A stretch of DNA of 51,897 bases from Flagellimonas hadalis (lineage in GTDB: Bacteria > Bacteroidota > Bacteroidia > Flavobacteriales > Flavobacteriaceae): positions 1-51,897 of the forward strand of contig NZ_VNIK02000016.1 of assembly GCF_007785775.2 (NCBI RefSeq). The letters are read 5' to 3'. Made by a program: the position numbers and the translations under genes. Positions 35,489 to 44,219 of this stretch are shown here, piece after piece (positions within the stretch are counted from its first letter, which is position 1; each line of letters opens with the position of its first letter). The notes beneath the pieces are model-generated. The model was not told the DNA's origin and ran no database searches. It saw only the letters and a program-made list of their open reading frames with translations.

Positions 35489-36885
35489 TAACTTACTTTA
35501 GCTCCTTTAGATTGGTTATGATGCACACATAATAACTCTCCATTTTCTAAAATAGTTTGACCTCCTTTAGCGTGTGGAAAAACGTGGTCAGCTTGATAAT
35601 TTGACCAACTTACTCTAGCTTCTTTTTCGGGTTTACCTTCACGTAGGCACTCCTGACATAATCCTTTACCATCACGATAAATTATGATTCTTTGTAACTC
35701 TGAAAAGGCTCTATTTTCATCTTTTTCTTTTAACTCAAAATTCTTATCTCTTAAATACTCGAAAAAGATTTGTCTCATAATTCTATCTCTGACTTCTAAA
35801 TCGTGTTCTCCTTGCTGCCTACGATTACTAAACGTCAACATATCAGTATCTTCAGAATCTTCGTAAGTTTTCCAACGCGTATGAAAAGCATAAATAAATT
35901 CACGAACTGTATTTTTGGTATCATCATCTAACACATAATGCATTCTTAAATGACGAATGAGCATATATACAGAAATGATGAAATACTCTACTGAAAACTC
36001 CTTTATGCCGTTTTTATCGTCTAACATTGGGTCATCTTTAAAAATATCGTAGAATACTTTTAAATTTTTACGTACCGCAACAGCTTCATTATTATTCTCG
36101 AAAGTATAATCTCCTATACCATTAGATGTTTTGGCTTCTTCAATAAACTCTGTTATTTTTTTATCCCCTAGTTCTGCATAACCACCATTTTTTTCAATAA
36201 GAAGAAACCTCGCCATAAATTGTAAATGCTTCATTCTATCATTATCTACATTCAATAGTTTGAAAAATGGCATTTTATCTGGATTACTATCTATTGGCTC
36301 GTATTTGTTATAATCAAAGGTTAAGTCATCAGCATATTTTACTATAAAATTTCTACTTAAACTTGATAATTGCGCGTGTGCAACTTCCATATAGTTTAAG
36401 GTTTCCCCTTGTTGTAACCTCCAAAAAATCTCGGTAGCAATAATTTGGTGGTTTACATTATTTGGTTCATCGATGTTTAAAATAACATCGGCTTGGTAGG
36501 TTAAGGATCTATCAATAAACTTTCGGACTTCTGAATTAAGGTCTTTATAATATTTACCTGCAATACCTTCACCTAAATCTGCCAATGTTTTAGGTAATTT
36601 GTATTTGTTTTCAAAGAACTCCTGTACAGTGGTAATTCGTTGTTGGCCATCTACAATTTCATTAACTGTACGTTCATCACTTAATCTTACTCTGCGAATA
36701 ACTAACTTGGGGATGTAATATCGCCTAAACAAACTATCCATTAGGGCTTGTTTCTTTTTTACCTTCCATACTGCTTTACGTTGGTATGGTGGTCTTGTTA
36801 CAAACTCATCTTTGTATTTATGAAAATCTTCTATAGGAAAGCTTTCTGGAACTATTGTATATTCTGTCTTTGGATTAAATGCCAT
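35488..36885 (-). CDS. DUF262 and HNH nuclease-domain protein
   Basis: A 465-residue protein. The N-terminal DUF262 domain (ParB/Srx-like fold) has the motif DGQQR at residues 79-83. In GmrSD-type enzymes this domain hydrolyses nucleotides. The C-terminal HNH domain (about 405-465) has the zinc pair C410xxC413, the ADHVFPHAKGG active site and LLCVHHNQSKG. Such proteins cut modified or foreign DNA. It is encoded between the methylase (7-bp gap) and the ATPase (1-bp overlap), so it is part of the same system. The fused DUF262-HNH arrangement with a separate methylase is unusual for simple GmrSD, which acts alone. Confidence 0.88.
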   Translation of the reverse strand: MAFNPKTEYTIVPESFPIEDFHKYKDEFVTRPPYQRKAVWKVKKKQALMDSLFRRYYIPKLVIRRVRLSDERTVNEIVDGQQRITTVQEFFENKYKLPKTLADLGEGIAGKYYKDLNSEVRKFIDRSLTYQADVILNIDEPNNVNHQIIATEIFWRLQQGETLNYMEVAHAQLSSLSRNFIVKYADDLTFDYNKYEPIDSNPDKMPFFKLLNVDNDRMKHLQFMARFLLIEKNGGYAELGDKKITEFIEEAKTSNGIGDYTFENNNEAVAVRKNLKVFYDIFKDDPMLDDKNGIKEFSVEYFIISVYMLIRHLRMHYVLDDDTKNTVREFIYAFHTRWKTYEDSEDTDMLTFSNRRQQGEHDLEVRDRIMRQIFFEYLRDKNFELKEKDENRAFSELQRIIIYRDGKGLCQECLREGKPEKEARVSWSNYQADHVFPHAKGGQTILENGELLCVHHNQSKGAKVS

Positions 36886-36892
36886 TTTTTAA

Positions 36893-39800
36893 TTATTTTA
36901 ATGCCTCTCTAATAATACGTACCTCTTCTATACTATCTAAAGTTTCTATTGCATAGCGTACGGGATGGTCTGGGTGATATAAACGCTCATACTCGCTTTG
37001 TATAACGCCTAACTTTTCTTCCTCGCTTATACCTACTGTAATAGGTTTTAGGTCTGAAAGGTGTTTAAGAATCTCTTTTTTATAAAATTTCAATTCAGTA
37101 GGAAAATATAATTCAAACACCATCGCATCGATTAATTCTTCAAAAAAATCAAATTGCGACCTAAAACCTTCTTTATGAGCAAGTGTTTTAAGGTATAAAT
37201 AAGGGATTTCAAAAATGTTAACTGTCTCACTTGTTGGGAGTAGCACAGGTATTTTGTCGAAATAATCTCCAAACCATTTAATTCCGTCCTTACCCCATAT
37301 TACTCCACCAAGCACAAAATAGAAATAGACTATTCTTGAGTTGAGGATTGCGCAATAATATTCAAGATTTTTTCCGACAGCAAAGGATGTAGAGTCAATA
37401 GAAAATTCACCGTTTTCTGAAATAGCAAAGGAGTTTATATTCGAAAGTCGCGTCCAGATAATTTTTCTTTTTGCAAAAGAATCATAATACCTACATTTCC
37501 TCAGTTCATACCATTCCTTTTTCCCTTTTCTAGCCTCATAAACATTACTAAGTTTTTCTTTATAATCAGACAAATACTCAAATACTTCTGGATAGTTTCT
37601 TATTTTTATTCCTGAATAAGTGTAAAACAGGAAATAATTATGCTCTTTACATTTCCACCTTTTGATTTCTGCGCCTTTGAAAACTGGCTTTAAAATTTCA
37701 AAACTTTTTTCGTTTTTAAATACAGAAAATGCTTTTTCTACAGGTATTAAAAAGACATTGTTTAATCCAGTAGTAATGCCTCTGTTTATTGATAAGTCTT
37801 TCACTTTATTTAAGGGAGTCCCTTGCCCGATTATTTTTTCCCTAAGATTTAGGATGGTTTCATCATAAAATGCCCATTGTGAAGAATTATAATATTTACT
37901 ATCAATTATTTTAGATTGTTCAAAGAGTTGATCAATAAATGAAACGTTTGTATTATAGCTATTGAATTCTCCAGCTCTTAATTTTCCCTTCCTATATTTA
38001 TTGTTTTCTACAATGGTAATTATGGTCCCCACATTGGCCTCTTTAAATACCTCTACCTTGTTAAGATTTATGATTTGTTTTAAGTTATATTCAGATAAAA
38101 ACTTTCTCGTTGACTCCCCATAATTTGTAAAACAAAATCGATTTGAAGTTATATATGACAATATTCCATTTACAGGTGATGACAATTTTAAGCCTTGCTC
38201 ATAAAATAAGCTATAAATATCTCCAGACCTTACAAATGTTCTAAAGTTTTGTAAACCATAATATTTCAATAAATTGGAGGAAATTCTTTCTTTATCCTGT
38301 AACTGAACATATGGTGGATTACCAATCACCACATCAAAACCACCTTTTTCACGCCATACTTCAGAAAAGTAGAGCTTAAAATCAAAATCAATTTTATAAC
38401 CGGCAAAAGTTTCGGCTGTACCTAAAAGCTCTCTTATTTTAGTGTTTATCTTGTTACGTAACGTTTTTTTGCGTTGCTCGTTAGTAACTGTATAAAACTC
38501 TTCCTTTAAAGTTTCTAACTCTTTTTCAACCTCCAAATCTCGCATTGTGCCATCTGGCATACCTATTAACGAGTTACCACAAACAATTTTATAATCCAGG
38601 TTTGGTAAAGTTTCTATGGGTTCTAAATCGTCTTCATCTACCACTAAAGAGAGCCATAAACGCAAACGTGCAATATCTATAGCAGAACGGTCTATATCTA
38701 CCCCATAAATACTTTCTTGAATAATGTGCTTTTTTAAGCGGTACACATAACGACTTTCGCTAACGCTTTCTCGTTCGTGAAAGTCAAACTCCTTTAATTT
38801 ATTATTTAAGTAATTGTAGCTTAAATGTGGTTTTAATATTAATTGTGCAGTTACCAACTCGTGTAACAAACCAACAGGAAATGCCCCAGAACCAATAGCA
38901 GGGTCGCAAATGCGTATTTCGGTTAATTTTTTATCAATAACATCGGCATTATTACGCACACTTTCTGGCAATAAGAATTTGTAGGTTTTGGTTTCGCCAC
39001 GCTCTGCCACTCGTACATCGTTTTCTAATGCTAAATGCCCTTCGCGTATGTATTGCTCAATATCTTCTTTGGGTACAATAATTTCATTAGTTTCTGCTTG
39101 TATAGTTTGCTGCCCTTTTTCACCCTGATTTCCAGACATATTTGCTTGGTTATTACCTAACTCTTGGTAAGTGTTATTGTAATTATTTAGTGCATTATCT
39201 AAATAATGTATCAAGCTTTCTTGACACATATAGTGTACAATTTCACGAGGTGTATAGAATGCTCCTTTACTTTTGCGTTCTTTTATCTCTAGCATATTTT
39301 CGAAGACTTTCCCCAACATTTCAGGGTCTACCGCCACTTCTTTATCAAGAGGTTCGTCTTCTTTTATGGTGAAGTTGTAACGGTCAAACACATCGAGAAT
39401 ACCTGTACCTATATCTCCAGATTTGTTTTTCTCATCGTTACGGAATAAATCGGTTGGAATACTAATGTTGGCATTTCTCCAATCGTATTGTGCTTCAAAA
39501 AGCCCTCCATTTAAAAATGGGATACGGCAATTGAAACGTGGGTAATATGAATTTTCATTATCCCGTTCTTTTGCCAATGCTTCATAGAACAAATATTGTA
39601 AATAGTCTTTAAAGAAGTTTTTATTTTTTTCTAAAGACTCATCAAAAAGTTGTTGCAGAAAATGTCTTTTACCTGCACCCCATCTTTCATTTTTAGGTAC
39701 ACCTAACCAACCTTTTTTCTGTAAGAAGTATAAGAATACTATTTGACCTAATAACTTTTTAGTAAAGCCTGACGCATCTAATTGGCTGTCTTGAAAAATA

Positions 39801-40459
39801 GATAAATCTTGTTTTTCAAAATACTCATAGACTTTAATGTATAAGCTTTTGTATTGTTCAAAAAACTCATCGGTTACACGTTCTATACTAAACGCTTTTT
39901 CTAACTCTGAAATGGTTGGGTTATTAGCAATATTTTGTAAAAGCGGTAATAATTGCGTTTTTGCGGTATGCGATTTCTCGTATTTACCAACTAGAAAGGA
40001 ATAACGCTTTGCAGGTGTAAACTCCTTACGCATTTTTACTTTTTGCTTTTCTTCATCTAAATAGGATTGATGCTCCATTTTTATAAAAGAAAAACGCCAG
40101 TCGAATCCATCATCTTCTTTAGAATAAAACGCCACTAAAGCATAGTCTTTTTCAAAATTATTAAGATGCTTAATCACAAAGTTTCTTAATGCCGTTCTGG
40201 CTCTTTCCAGTTTAGAAACATTTTTTACTTGAACAATCAAGACATCTAAAGCTTCGCCTTCTGGGTCTATGTATTTACCAATGCGCTTATAATAGCTTAC
40301 GTGTTCGCGTTGGTCTTCCCAAATGGTATTGCCACTATATTTATTCGGTTTTATTTCAAAGTCGTTTAATAGGTTTTGAATGAAGTTTGTAAACTGTGCT
40401 TCATCAAACGCGTTGTTAAACGTTTTATCAATTAGGTTAATAGCTGAATTTTTATCCAT
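36893..40459 (-). CDS. Large Eco57I-type N6-adenine DNA methyltransferase
   Basis: A 1188-residue class I methylase. The SAM-binding motif DPAIGSGAF is at 519-527, the catalytic NPPY at 714-717, and KGAFYTPREIV at 398-408 is the usual entry to the fold. The C-terminal 400 residues should be the target-recognition region. The N-terminus has DVLIVQVK (72-79), a possible D-QxK nuclease-like motif, in the position where type IIG enzymes carry a nuclease. Residues 425-460 are an Asn/Gln-rich insert. It is encoded 2 bp after the helicase. It probably marks self DNA for this system. Confidence 0.9.
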   Translation of the reverse strand: MDKNSAINLIDKTFNNAFDEAQFTNFIQNLLNDFEIKPNKYSGNTIWEDQREHVSYYKRIGKYIDPEGEALDVLIVQVKNVSKLERARTALRNFVIKHLNNFEKDYALVAFYSKEDDGFDWRFSFIKMEHQSYLDEEKQKVKMRKEFTPAKRYSFLVGKYEKSHTAKTQLLPLLQNIANNPTISELEKAFSIERVTDEFFEQYKSLYIKVYEYFEKQDLSIFQDSQLDASGFTKKLLGQIVFLYFLQKKGWLGVPKNERWGAGKRHFLQQLFDESLEKNKNFFKDYLQYLFYEALAKERDNENSYYPRFNCRIPFLNGGLFEAQYDWRNANISIPTDLFRNDEKNKSGDIGTGILDVFDRYNFTIKEDEPLDKEVAVDPEMLGKVFENMLEIKERKSKGAFYTPREIVHYMCQESLIHYLDNALNNYNNTYQELGNNQANMSGNQGEKGQQTIQAETNEIIVPKEDIEQYIREGHLALENDVRVAERGETKTYKFLLPESVRNNADVIDKKLTEIRICDPAIGSGAFPVGLLHELVTAQLILKPHLSYNYLNNKLKEFDFHERESVSESRYVYRLKKHIIQESIYGVDIDRSAIDIARLRLWLSLVVDEDDLEPIETLPNLDYKIVCGNSLIGMPDGTMRDLEVEKELETLKEEFYTVTNEQRKKTLRNKINTKIRELLGTAETFAGYKIDFDFKLYFSEVWREKGGFDVVIGNPPYVQLQDKERISSNLLKYYGLQNFRTFVRSGDIYSLFYEQGLKLSSPVNGILSYITSNRFCFTNYGESTRKFLSEYNLKQIINLNKVEVFKEANVGTIITIVENNKYRKGKLRAGEFNSYNTNVSFIDQLFEQSKIIDSKYYNSSQWAFYDETILNLREKIIGQGTPLNKVKDLSINRGITTGLNNVFLIPVEKAFSVFKNEKSFEILKPVFKGAEIKRWKCKEHNYFLFYTYSGIKIRNYPEVFEYLSDYKEKLSNVYEARKGKKEWYELRKCRYYDSFAKRKIIWTRLSNINSFAISENGEFSIDSTSFAVGKNLEYYCAILNSRIVYFYFVLGGVIWGKDGIKWFGDYFDKIPVLLPTSETVNIFEIPYLYLKTLAHKEGFRSQFDFFEELIDAMVFELYFPTELKFYKKEILKHLSDLKPITVGISEEEKLGVIQSEYERLYHPDHPVRYAIETLDSIEEVRIIREALK

Positions 40460-40461
40460 AA

Positions 40462-43400
40462 TTACTTATTGGTAATATATCCTGAAAGAATGACTTCTCT
40501 TTTCTGAAATTTTTTATTGTCCTTGTTGGTAATATCCAACTGAATACGACCATACTTGCGTAATACTTGCAATACCTGTAAAGGTTCTATCACTTTTTCC
40601 AATTCTTTTTTTACAATTTGAGCCGTTTTCTTTGCCATTTTACCTTCTTTAAGCGTTGCCTTTACTGCCGTTATAAATTCTTCATCGGTTTCAGTAAAGC
40701 CTTTAAAGTTTTTAAATAGCTTATCTTTTATGATGCGGTCTTCAATGTATTTAGCATTAGAGCGTCCTTTGTTACCACCTGTTTCTTCTTTAGATGTAGT
40801 GTCGAGCGTAAATTTTGCTCTGTTGGTTTGCAACATTGTAAAGAAGTTTTCGGGGACTTTAGCTCTTGGCGTTTTTGGTGTACACTCCAATTCTTGAACA
40901 GCATCGAAGAAAGTCACCTCATTAGATTTACCACTTTGAAACTGATAGAACTTTTTGAGTTTGCCAATACGGAAAAAAGTTAGCATTGTCTGTAATTCAA
41001 CATCATTATTATTAAAACCACTACGAGCCTTTTTCGGTAGCTTTTTAATACGCTCGAATAAGTCGGCTTCATTATCTCTAATGTTTCTAATGATTTCTAA
41101 ATATTTTAACTCGGAATCACCTACCTCATCTTCTCCTGAATACGCTTTTTTATTGTTTAAGGTGTTGAATAACTCTTGACTGCCAAATTCTTCACCATCA
41201 CTTAAATATTTAGCATCTTCTCCTAAAATATCATGAAACATTTGAATTTTATTTGTAATGTTTACTTCTAGTCCTAAATGCGCATCAGAATGCGTAGTTG
41301 GGAAAAAGTTGTAGATGTAGACAAAAGGGAACGCACTACCTAAACGGTTTACACGACCAGCACGTTGTAATACACGTGTTGGGTTCCAAGGTAAATCGTA
41401 ATTAACCAAGACATTAGAACGATGTAAGTTGATACCTTCTGCTAATACATCAGTCGTAATTAAGAAATGGATATCATTAACCCAGTCTTTCTTTTTTCGG
41501 TTTGGGTCGTAGTTACATTGAATAATATCTCTTGACACATTGTGATTGGATAGCAAAGTATCGTTAGTATGTCTACCACCTTTACTTGAAAAGAACATTA
41601 CTTTTTCTGGAAATTCTTGTAATAAAGCTTCATATAAATAATCGCCAGTTTCTTTAGATTCGGTAAAAATGACCAGCTTATTTTTTTTAAGGGTTTTATC
41701 GGTTTTTAAAGTTTCGATAAACTTTTCCAGTTTAGGGTCTTCATCAACTTTTGACCATAACTCGTTTATGCCTTTAAGAATATCAAGGTCTTTTTGAAGT
41801 AATTCAGGGTAATTTTTGGTAAAGTCATCTGATTTGTATTTATGCGCTTTATCTTCATTTACCAACTCTTCTAGTTTATCAATATCGTCGTTTTCCAACA
41901 AATCATATACATCTACTTTTTTACTAATGTAGATTGTACCTGATTTATACATATCGATAAAATTCTCATAAGACTTAATAAAACGCGTAATACTCATTCG
42001 GAAGGCGAAAAAACTACTTTCTAAACGCTTTACGAGAATACCTTTCATAAAGCCACCAACGTTACGTTGTTGTTGCTTTTCAAACTCGGTTAGCTGTTTG
42101 TTTCCTTTGTAAAATAACAATGGTGTATATCGAGCATAAGTAAACTCTAACAGTTGTTGAATGGTAGATTTAAAGATATTTTCTAAATCCCCTTCATATT
42201 CATATACAATTTTACTGGGGTCGTTTAGTGTTGGGAATACTAAACCCTGTTTTTGCATATCGTTTTTAAAATAGGTCATAACATCATTACGGGTACGACG
42301 TACCATTACATAACGTAATACGTTGTTACGAATGTCATCTGATATTTCTTTAATAAGATGTTTGTATTCTACGTCTGCCTTATCTACTTTATTCAAACGT
42401 GTACGTAAACCTGCAAAATACTTTTCAAGATTCACTACCCCAGGAATGGTTGAGTTTTTTGGCGACTGAAATAATTTAAGTTGAGCAAAAATATCGTTAA
42501 TGGTATTGTTAAGTGGCGTAGCGGTAACAAGAATTACTTTTTTGTTGTTACAAATCTCTAATAAATCTGCGTAGGCTTGAGTACCCTCATTTCTAAACCT
42601 GTGCGCTTCATCCACGACGATATAATCATACCTCTCTGTGCCTTTTTTAAGAATGTGAGGTAATTTACCTAGTGATTCTACTTCAAAGCTTCTAATACCA
42701 AAATCAAAAAGAGAATCCTTCCAATATTCTTTTAATACAGGTGGACAAATCACTAATGTTCTACCTATTAACTGTTGTAACAATAAGGCTGTAATAAACG
42801 TTTTACCTAAACCTACTACATCAGCTAAAAAAACTCCGTTATACCTATCTAGTATTTTTTTTGCTTGAATGGCCGCTTGACTTTGGTATTTGAGTTTCAT
42901 AAATCCATCAGGTAAAAATGGGTCGAACTCATCTTCTAGATTTATATCTTCTTCAAGATATTCGTAAATTAATTTTAAGTACAATTCATAAGGTGTGATA
43001 TTTTCACTTAACCAAGTTTTATTTTCAATAGTATCAATAAAATCTTCTGAAATATCTACAGATTCAGCCCATAATTTATTGAATTGGTCTTCAGCAAATA
43101 ACACATCTCGTTTTGTTCTTAACTCTACATTAAATTCACGATTTGCAATTAATCCAGATTCAGAAAAATTACTTGAACCTGTAATAACAAATCCGTAGTC
43201 TCTATCTTCTGGTTTAAACTTTCCGATATACACTTTAGCGTGTATGTTTTTAGACGGATAAGCTCTTATTTCTAATTTTTTACCATTTCCGTGATATGCT
43301 TTATCTATTTCAGGGTCTAAACAATCTGCGTTTAAGAACGCTATGAATTTTTCAATACCCTCTTGTAGTTTGTTTTCAGGTTCTTCAGTATATTCAATTT

Positions 43401-43707
43401 CTTCAAGTAAATTCTTTTGATATACTTTCTTGGTTCTTTTATGTGATTCTAAATCCAACATCGCCATTTCTTGGTGATGTGAAATAATATCATAAGAGTC
43501 CTTATCTACATTTAACCCTACCAGTATCCTAATTTTCTCTAAAGGTTCAAGAGAGTCATATAATCTATGAAAACCACTTAACCTGAAATAGCCAACTAAC
43601 ACATCGAACAATTGTGTATCACGTAAAGTTGATTTGAATCTATTTAATAAACTATGACCTTCTTCATTAGTAAAAAACGTTAAGTCTGTTTGGTCTATAT
43701 TTGACAT
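40462..43707 (-). CDS. PLD-domain SF2/SNF2-like helicase
   Basis: A 1081-residue protein. The N-terminal phospholipase-D-like nuclease domain has H156xK158 (NIHAKVYI) and ITGSSNFSESG. An SF2 helicase core follows: Walker A DVVGLGKT near 296-303, DEAH at 366-369, SATPLNN-like TATPLNN, and the second lobe with TDVLAEGINLHRSNVLVNYD and QRAGRVNRLGS. It resembles the helicases of RM-like and DISARM-type systems. It is the first large gene of the operon, 16 bp after the XRE gene, and likely loads on or moves along invading DNA. AT-rich, like its partners. Confidence 0.9.
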   Translation of the reverse strand: MSNIDQTDLTFFTNEEGHSLLNRFKSTLRDTQLFDVLVGYFRLSGFHRLYDSLEPLEKIRILVGLNVDKDSYDIISHHQEMAMLDLESHKRTKKVYQKNLLEEIEYTEEPENKLQEGIEKFIAFLNADCLDPEIDKAYHGNGKKLEIRAYPSKNIHAKVYIGKFKPEDRDYGFVITGSSNFSESGLIANREFNVELRTKRDVLFAEDQFNKLWAESVDISEDFIDTIENKTWLSENITPYELYLKLIYEYLEEDINLEDEFDPFLPDGFMKLKYQSQAAIQAKKILDRYNGVFLADVVGLGKTFITALLLQQLIGRTLVICPPVLKEYWKDSLFDFGIRSFEVESLGKLPHILKKGTERYDYIVVDEAHRFRNEGTQAYADLLEICNNKKVILVTATPLNNTINDIFAQLKLFQSPKNSTIPGVVNLEKYFAGLRTRLNKVDKADVEYKHLIKEISDDIRNNVLRYVMVRRTRNDVMTYFKNDMQKQGLVFPTLNDPSKIVYEYEGDLENIFKSTIQQLLEFTYARYTPLLFYKGNKQLTEFEKQQQRNVGGFMKGILVKRLESSFFAFRMSITRFIKSYENFIDMYKSGTIYISKKVDVYDLLENDDIDKLEELVNEDKAHKYKSDDFTKNYPELLQKDLDILKGINELWSKVDEDPKLEKFIETLKTDKTLKKNKLVIFTESKETGDYLYEALLQEFPEKVMFFSSKGGRHTNDTLLSNHNVSRDIIQCNYDPNRKKKDWVNDIHFLITTDVLAEGINLHRSNVLVNYDLPWNPTRVLQRAGRVNRLGSAFPFVYIYNFFPTTHSDAHLGLEVNITNKIQMFHDILGEDAKYLSDGEEFGSQELFNTLNNKKAYSGEDEVGDSELKYLEIIRNIRDNEADLFERIKKLPKKARSGFNNNDVELQTMLTFFRIGKLKKFYQFQSGKSNEVTFFDAVQELECTPKTPRAKVPENFFTMLQTNRAKFTLDTTSKEETGGNKGRSNAKYIEDRIIKDKLFKNFKGFTETDEEFITAVKATLKEGKMAKKTAQIVKKELEKVIEPLQVLQVLRKYGRIQLDITNKDNKKFQKREVILSGYITNK

Positions 43708-43723
43708 ATTATTTCTTCTTCAA

Positions 43724-43912
43724 TTAATTCTCTATTAAAAGATCAGTCACTTTTACGTTTAATATTTCTGCTATTTCATAAAGTACCTCCAAACTTGGTT
43801 GAGTACGATTCTGGACATAGGCATTTACCGAATTAAAGCTTTTGCCGAGCTTTTCCGCCAACCATACTTGTTTAATGCCCTTTTCTTCTAAAACTTCTTT
43901 AATACGATTCAT
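43724..43912 (-). CDS. Small XRE-family regulator heading the defence operon
   Basis: A 62-residue protein that is almost only an HTH_3 domain (IKQVWLAEKLGKSFNSVNAY, then LEVLYEIAEILNVKVTDLL). It lies 16 bp upstream of the helicase gene on the same strand and 11 bp from an inverted repeat. This is the size and position of restriction-modification controller (C) proteins, which delay nuclease expression until methylation is complete. I infer autoregulation of the five-gene operon. Confidence 0.9.
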   Translation of the reverse strand: MNRIKEVLEEKGIKQVWLAEKLGKSFNSVNAYVQNRTQPSLEVLYEIAEILNVKVTDLLIEN

Positions 43913-43922
43913 AGGAGAGTTT

Positions 43923-43972
43923 AAATTCTAAATATAGAATTTACTTTGTATAAACACACCGTTTTACTTTGT
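43923..43972 (-). promoter_or_regulatory. Inverted repeat and direct repeats upstream of the XRE controller
   Basis: AAATTCTA-AATA-TAGAATTT (43923-43942) is a perfect 8-bp inverted repeat just ahead of the controller start. Two copies of TTTACTTTGT follow at 43940-43949 and 43963-43972, 23 bp apart. This is a plausible operator region for the XRE protein and should contain the operon promoter. Confidence 0.55.
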
Positions 43973-44122
43973 GTTTTTATCAGGACAATTTACCTAACCA
44001 CTATTTGCACAGTGATATTTAAACTTTGAAGTGATTTAGTTGCGGAAAGTAAGCTTTAAAAGGCCTTCAATTTTTTAAAGTTATAAATTTATTTTCGAGG
44101 CCTCGAATTCAAGCACCTTCTT

Positions 44123-44219
44123 TAAAATAAGAGAGCCCACGCGTTGTATATGCAGTTAGCATTTAGTGAGTGTCATTGACCTCACCTTACGGGTGTACAA
44201 GCACCCTCCATCGGTTTTG
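44123..44219 (-). ncRNA. Candidate guide RNA downstream of the Cas12f-like gene
   Basis: Directly after the stop of the Cas12f-like gene the minus strand can fold into two hairpins. The first is GGGTG-CTTGTA-CACCC (44206-44191). The second is GTGAG/CTCAC closing over GTC-AAT-GAC (44185-44166). The loop TTGTA of the first can pair with TACAA at 44148-44144, forming a pseudoknot, a feature of TnpB and Cas12f guide scaffolds next to the guide. By that reading the guide begins about 44142 and covers about 44142-44123. There is no CRISPR array. The ends of the RNA are guesses; no matching target was found by eye in this window. Confidence 0.55.

Noticed and set aside
33635..43912. Standard DISARM or BREX system
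   Set aside because: The DUF1998 helicase and DrmB of DISARM and the PglZ/BrxC of BREX are absent; only a helicase and an N6-methylase are shared in type.
43913..44219. CRISPR array next to the Cas12f-like gene
   Set aside because: I looked for spaced direct repeats of 20 bases or more on both sides and saw none; only short hairpins and an 8-base repeat (GGTGCTTG) are present.
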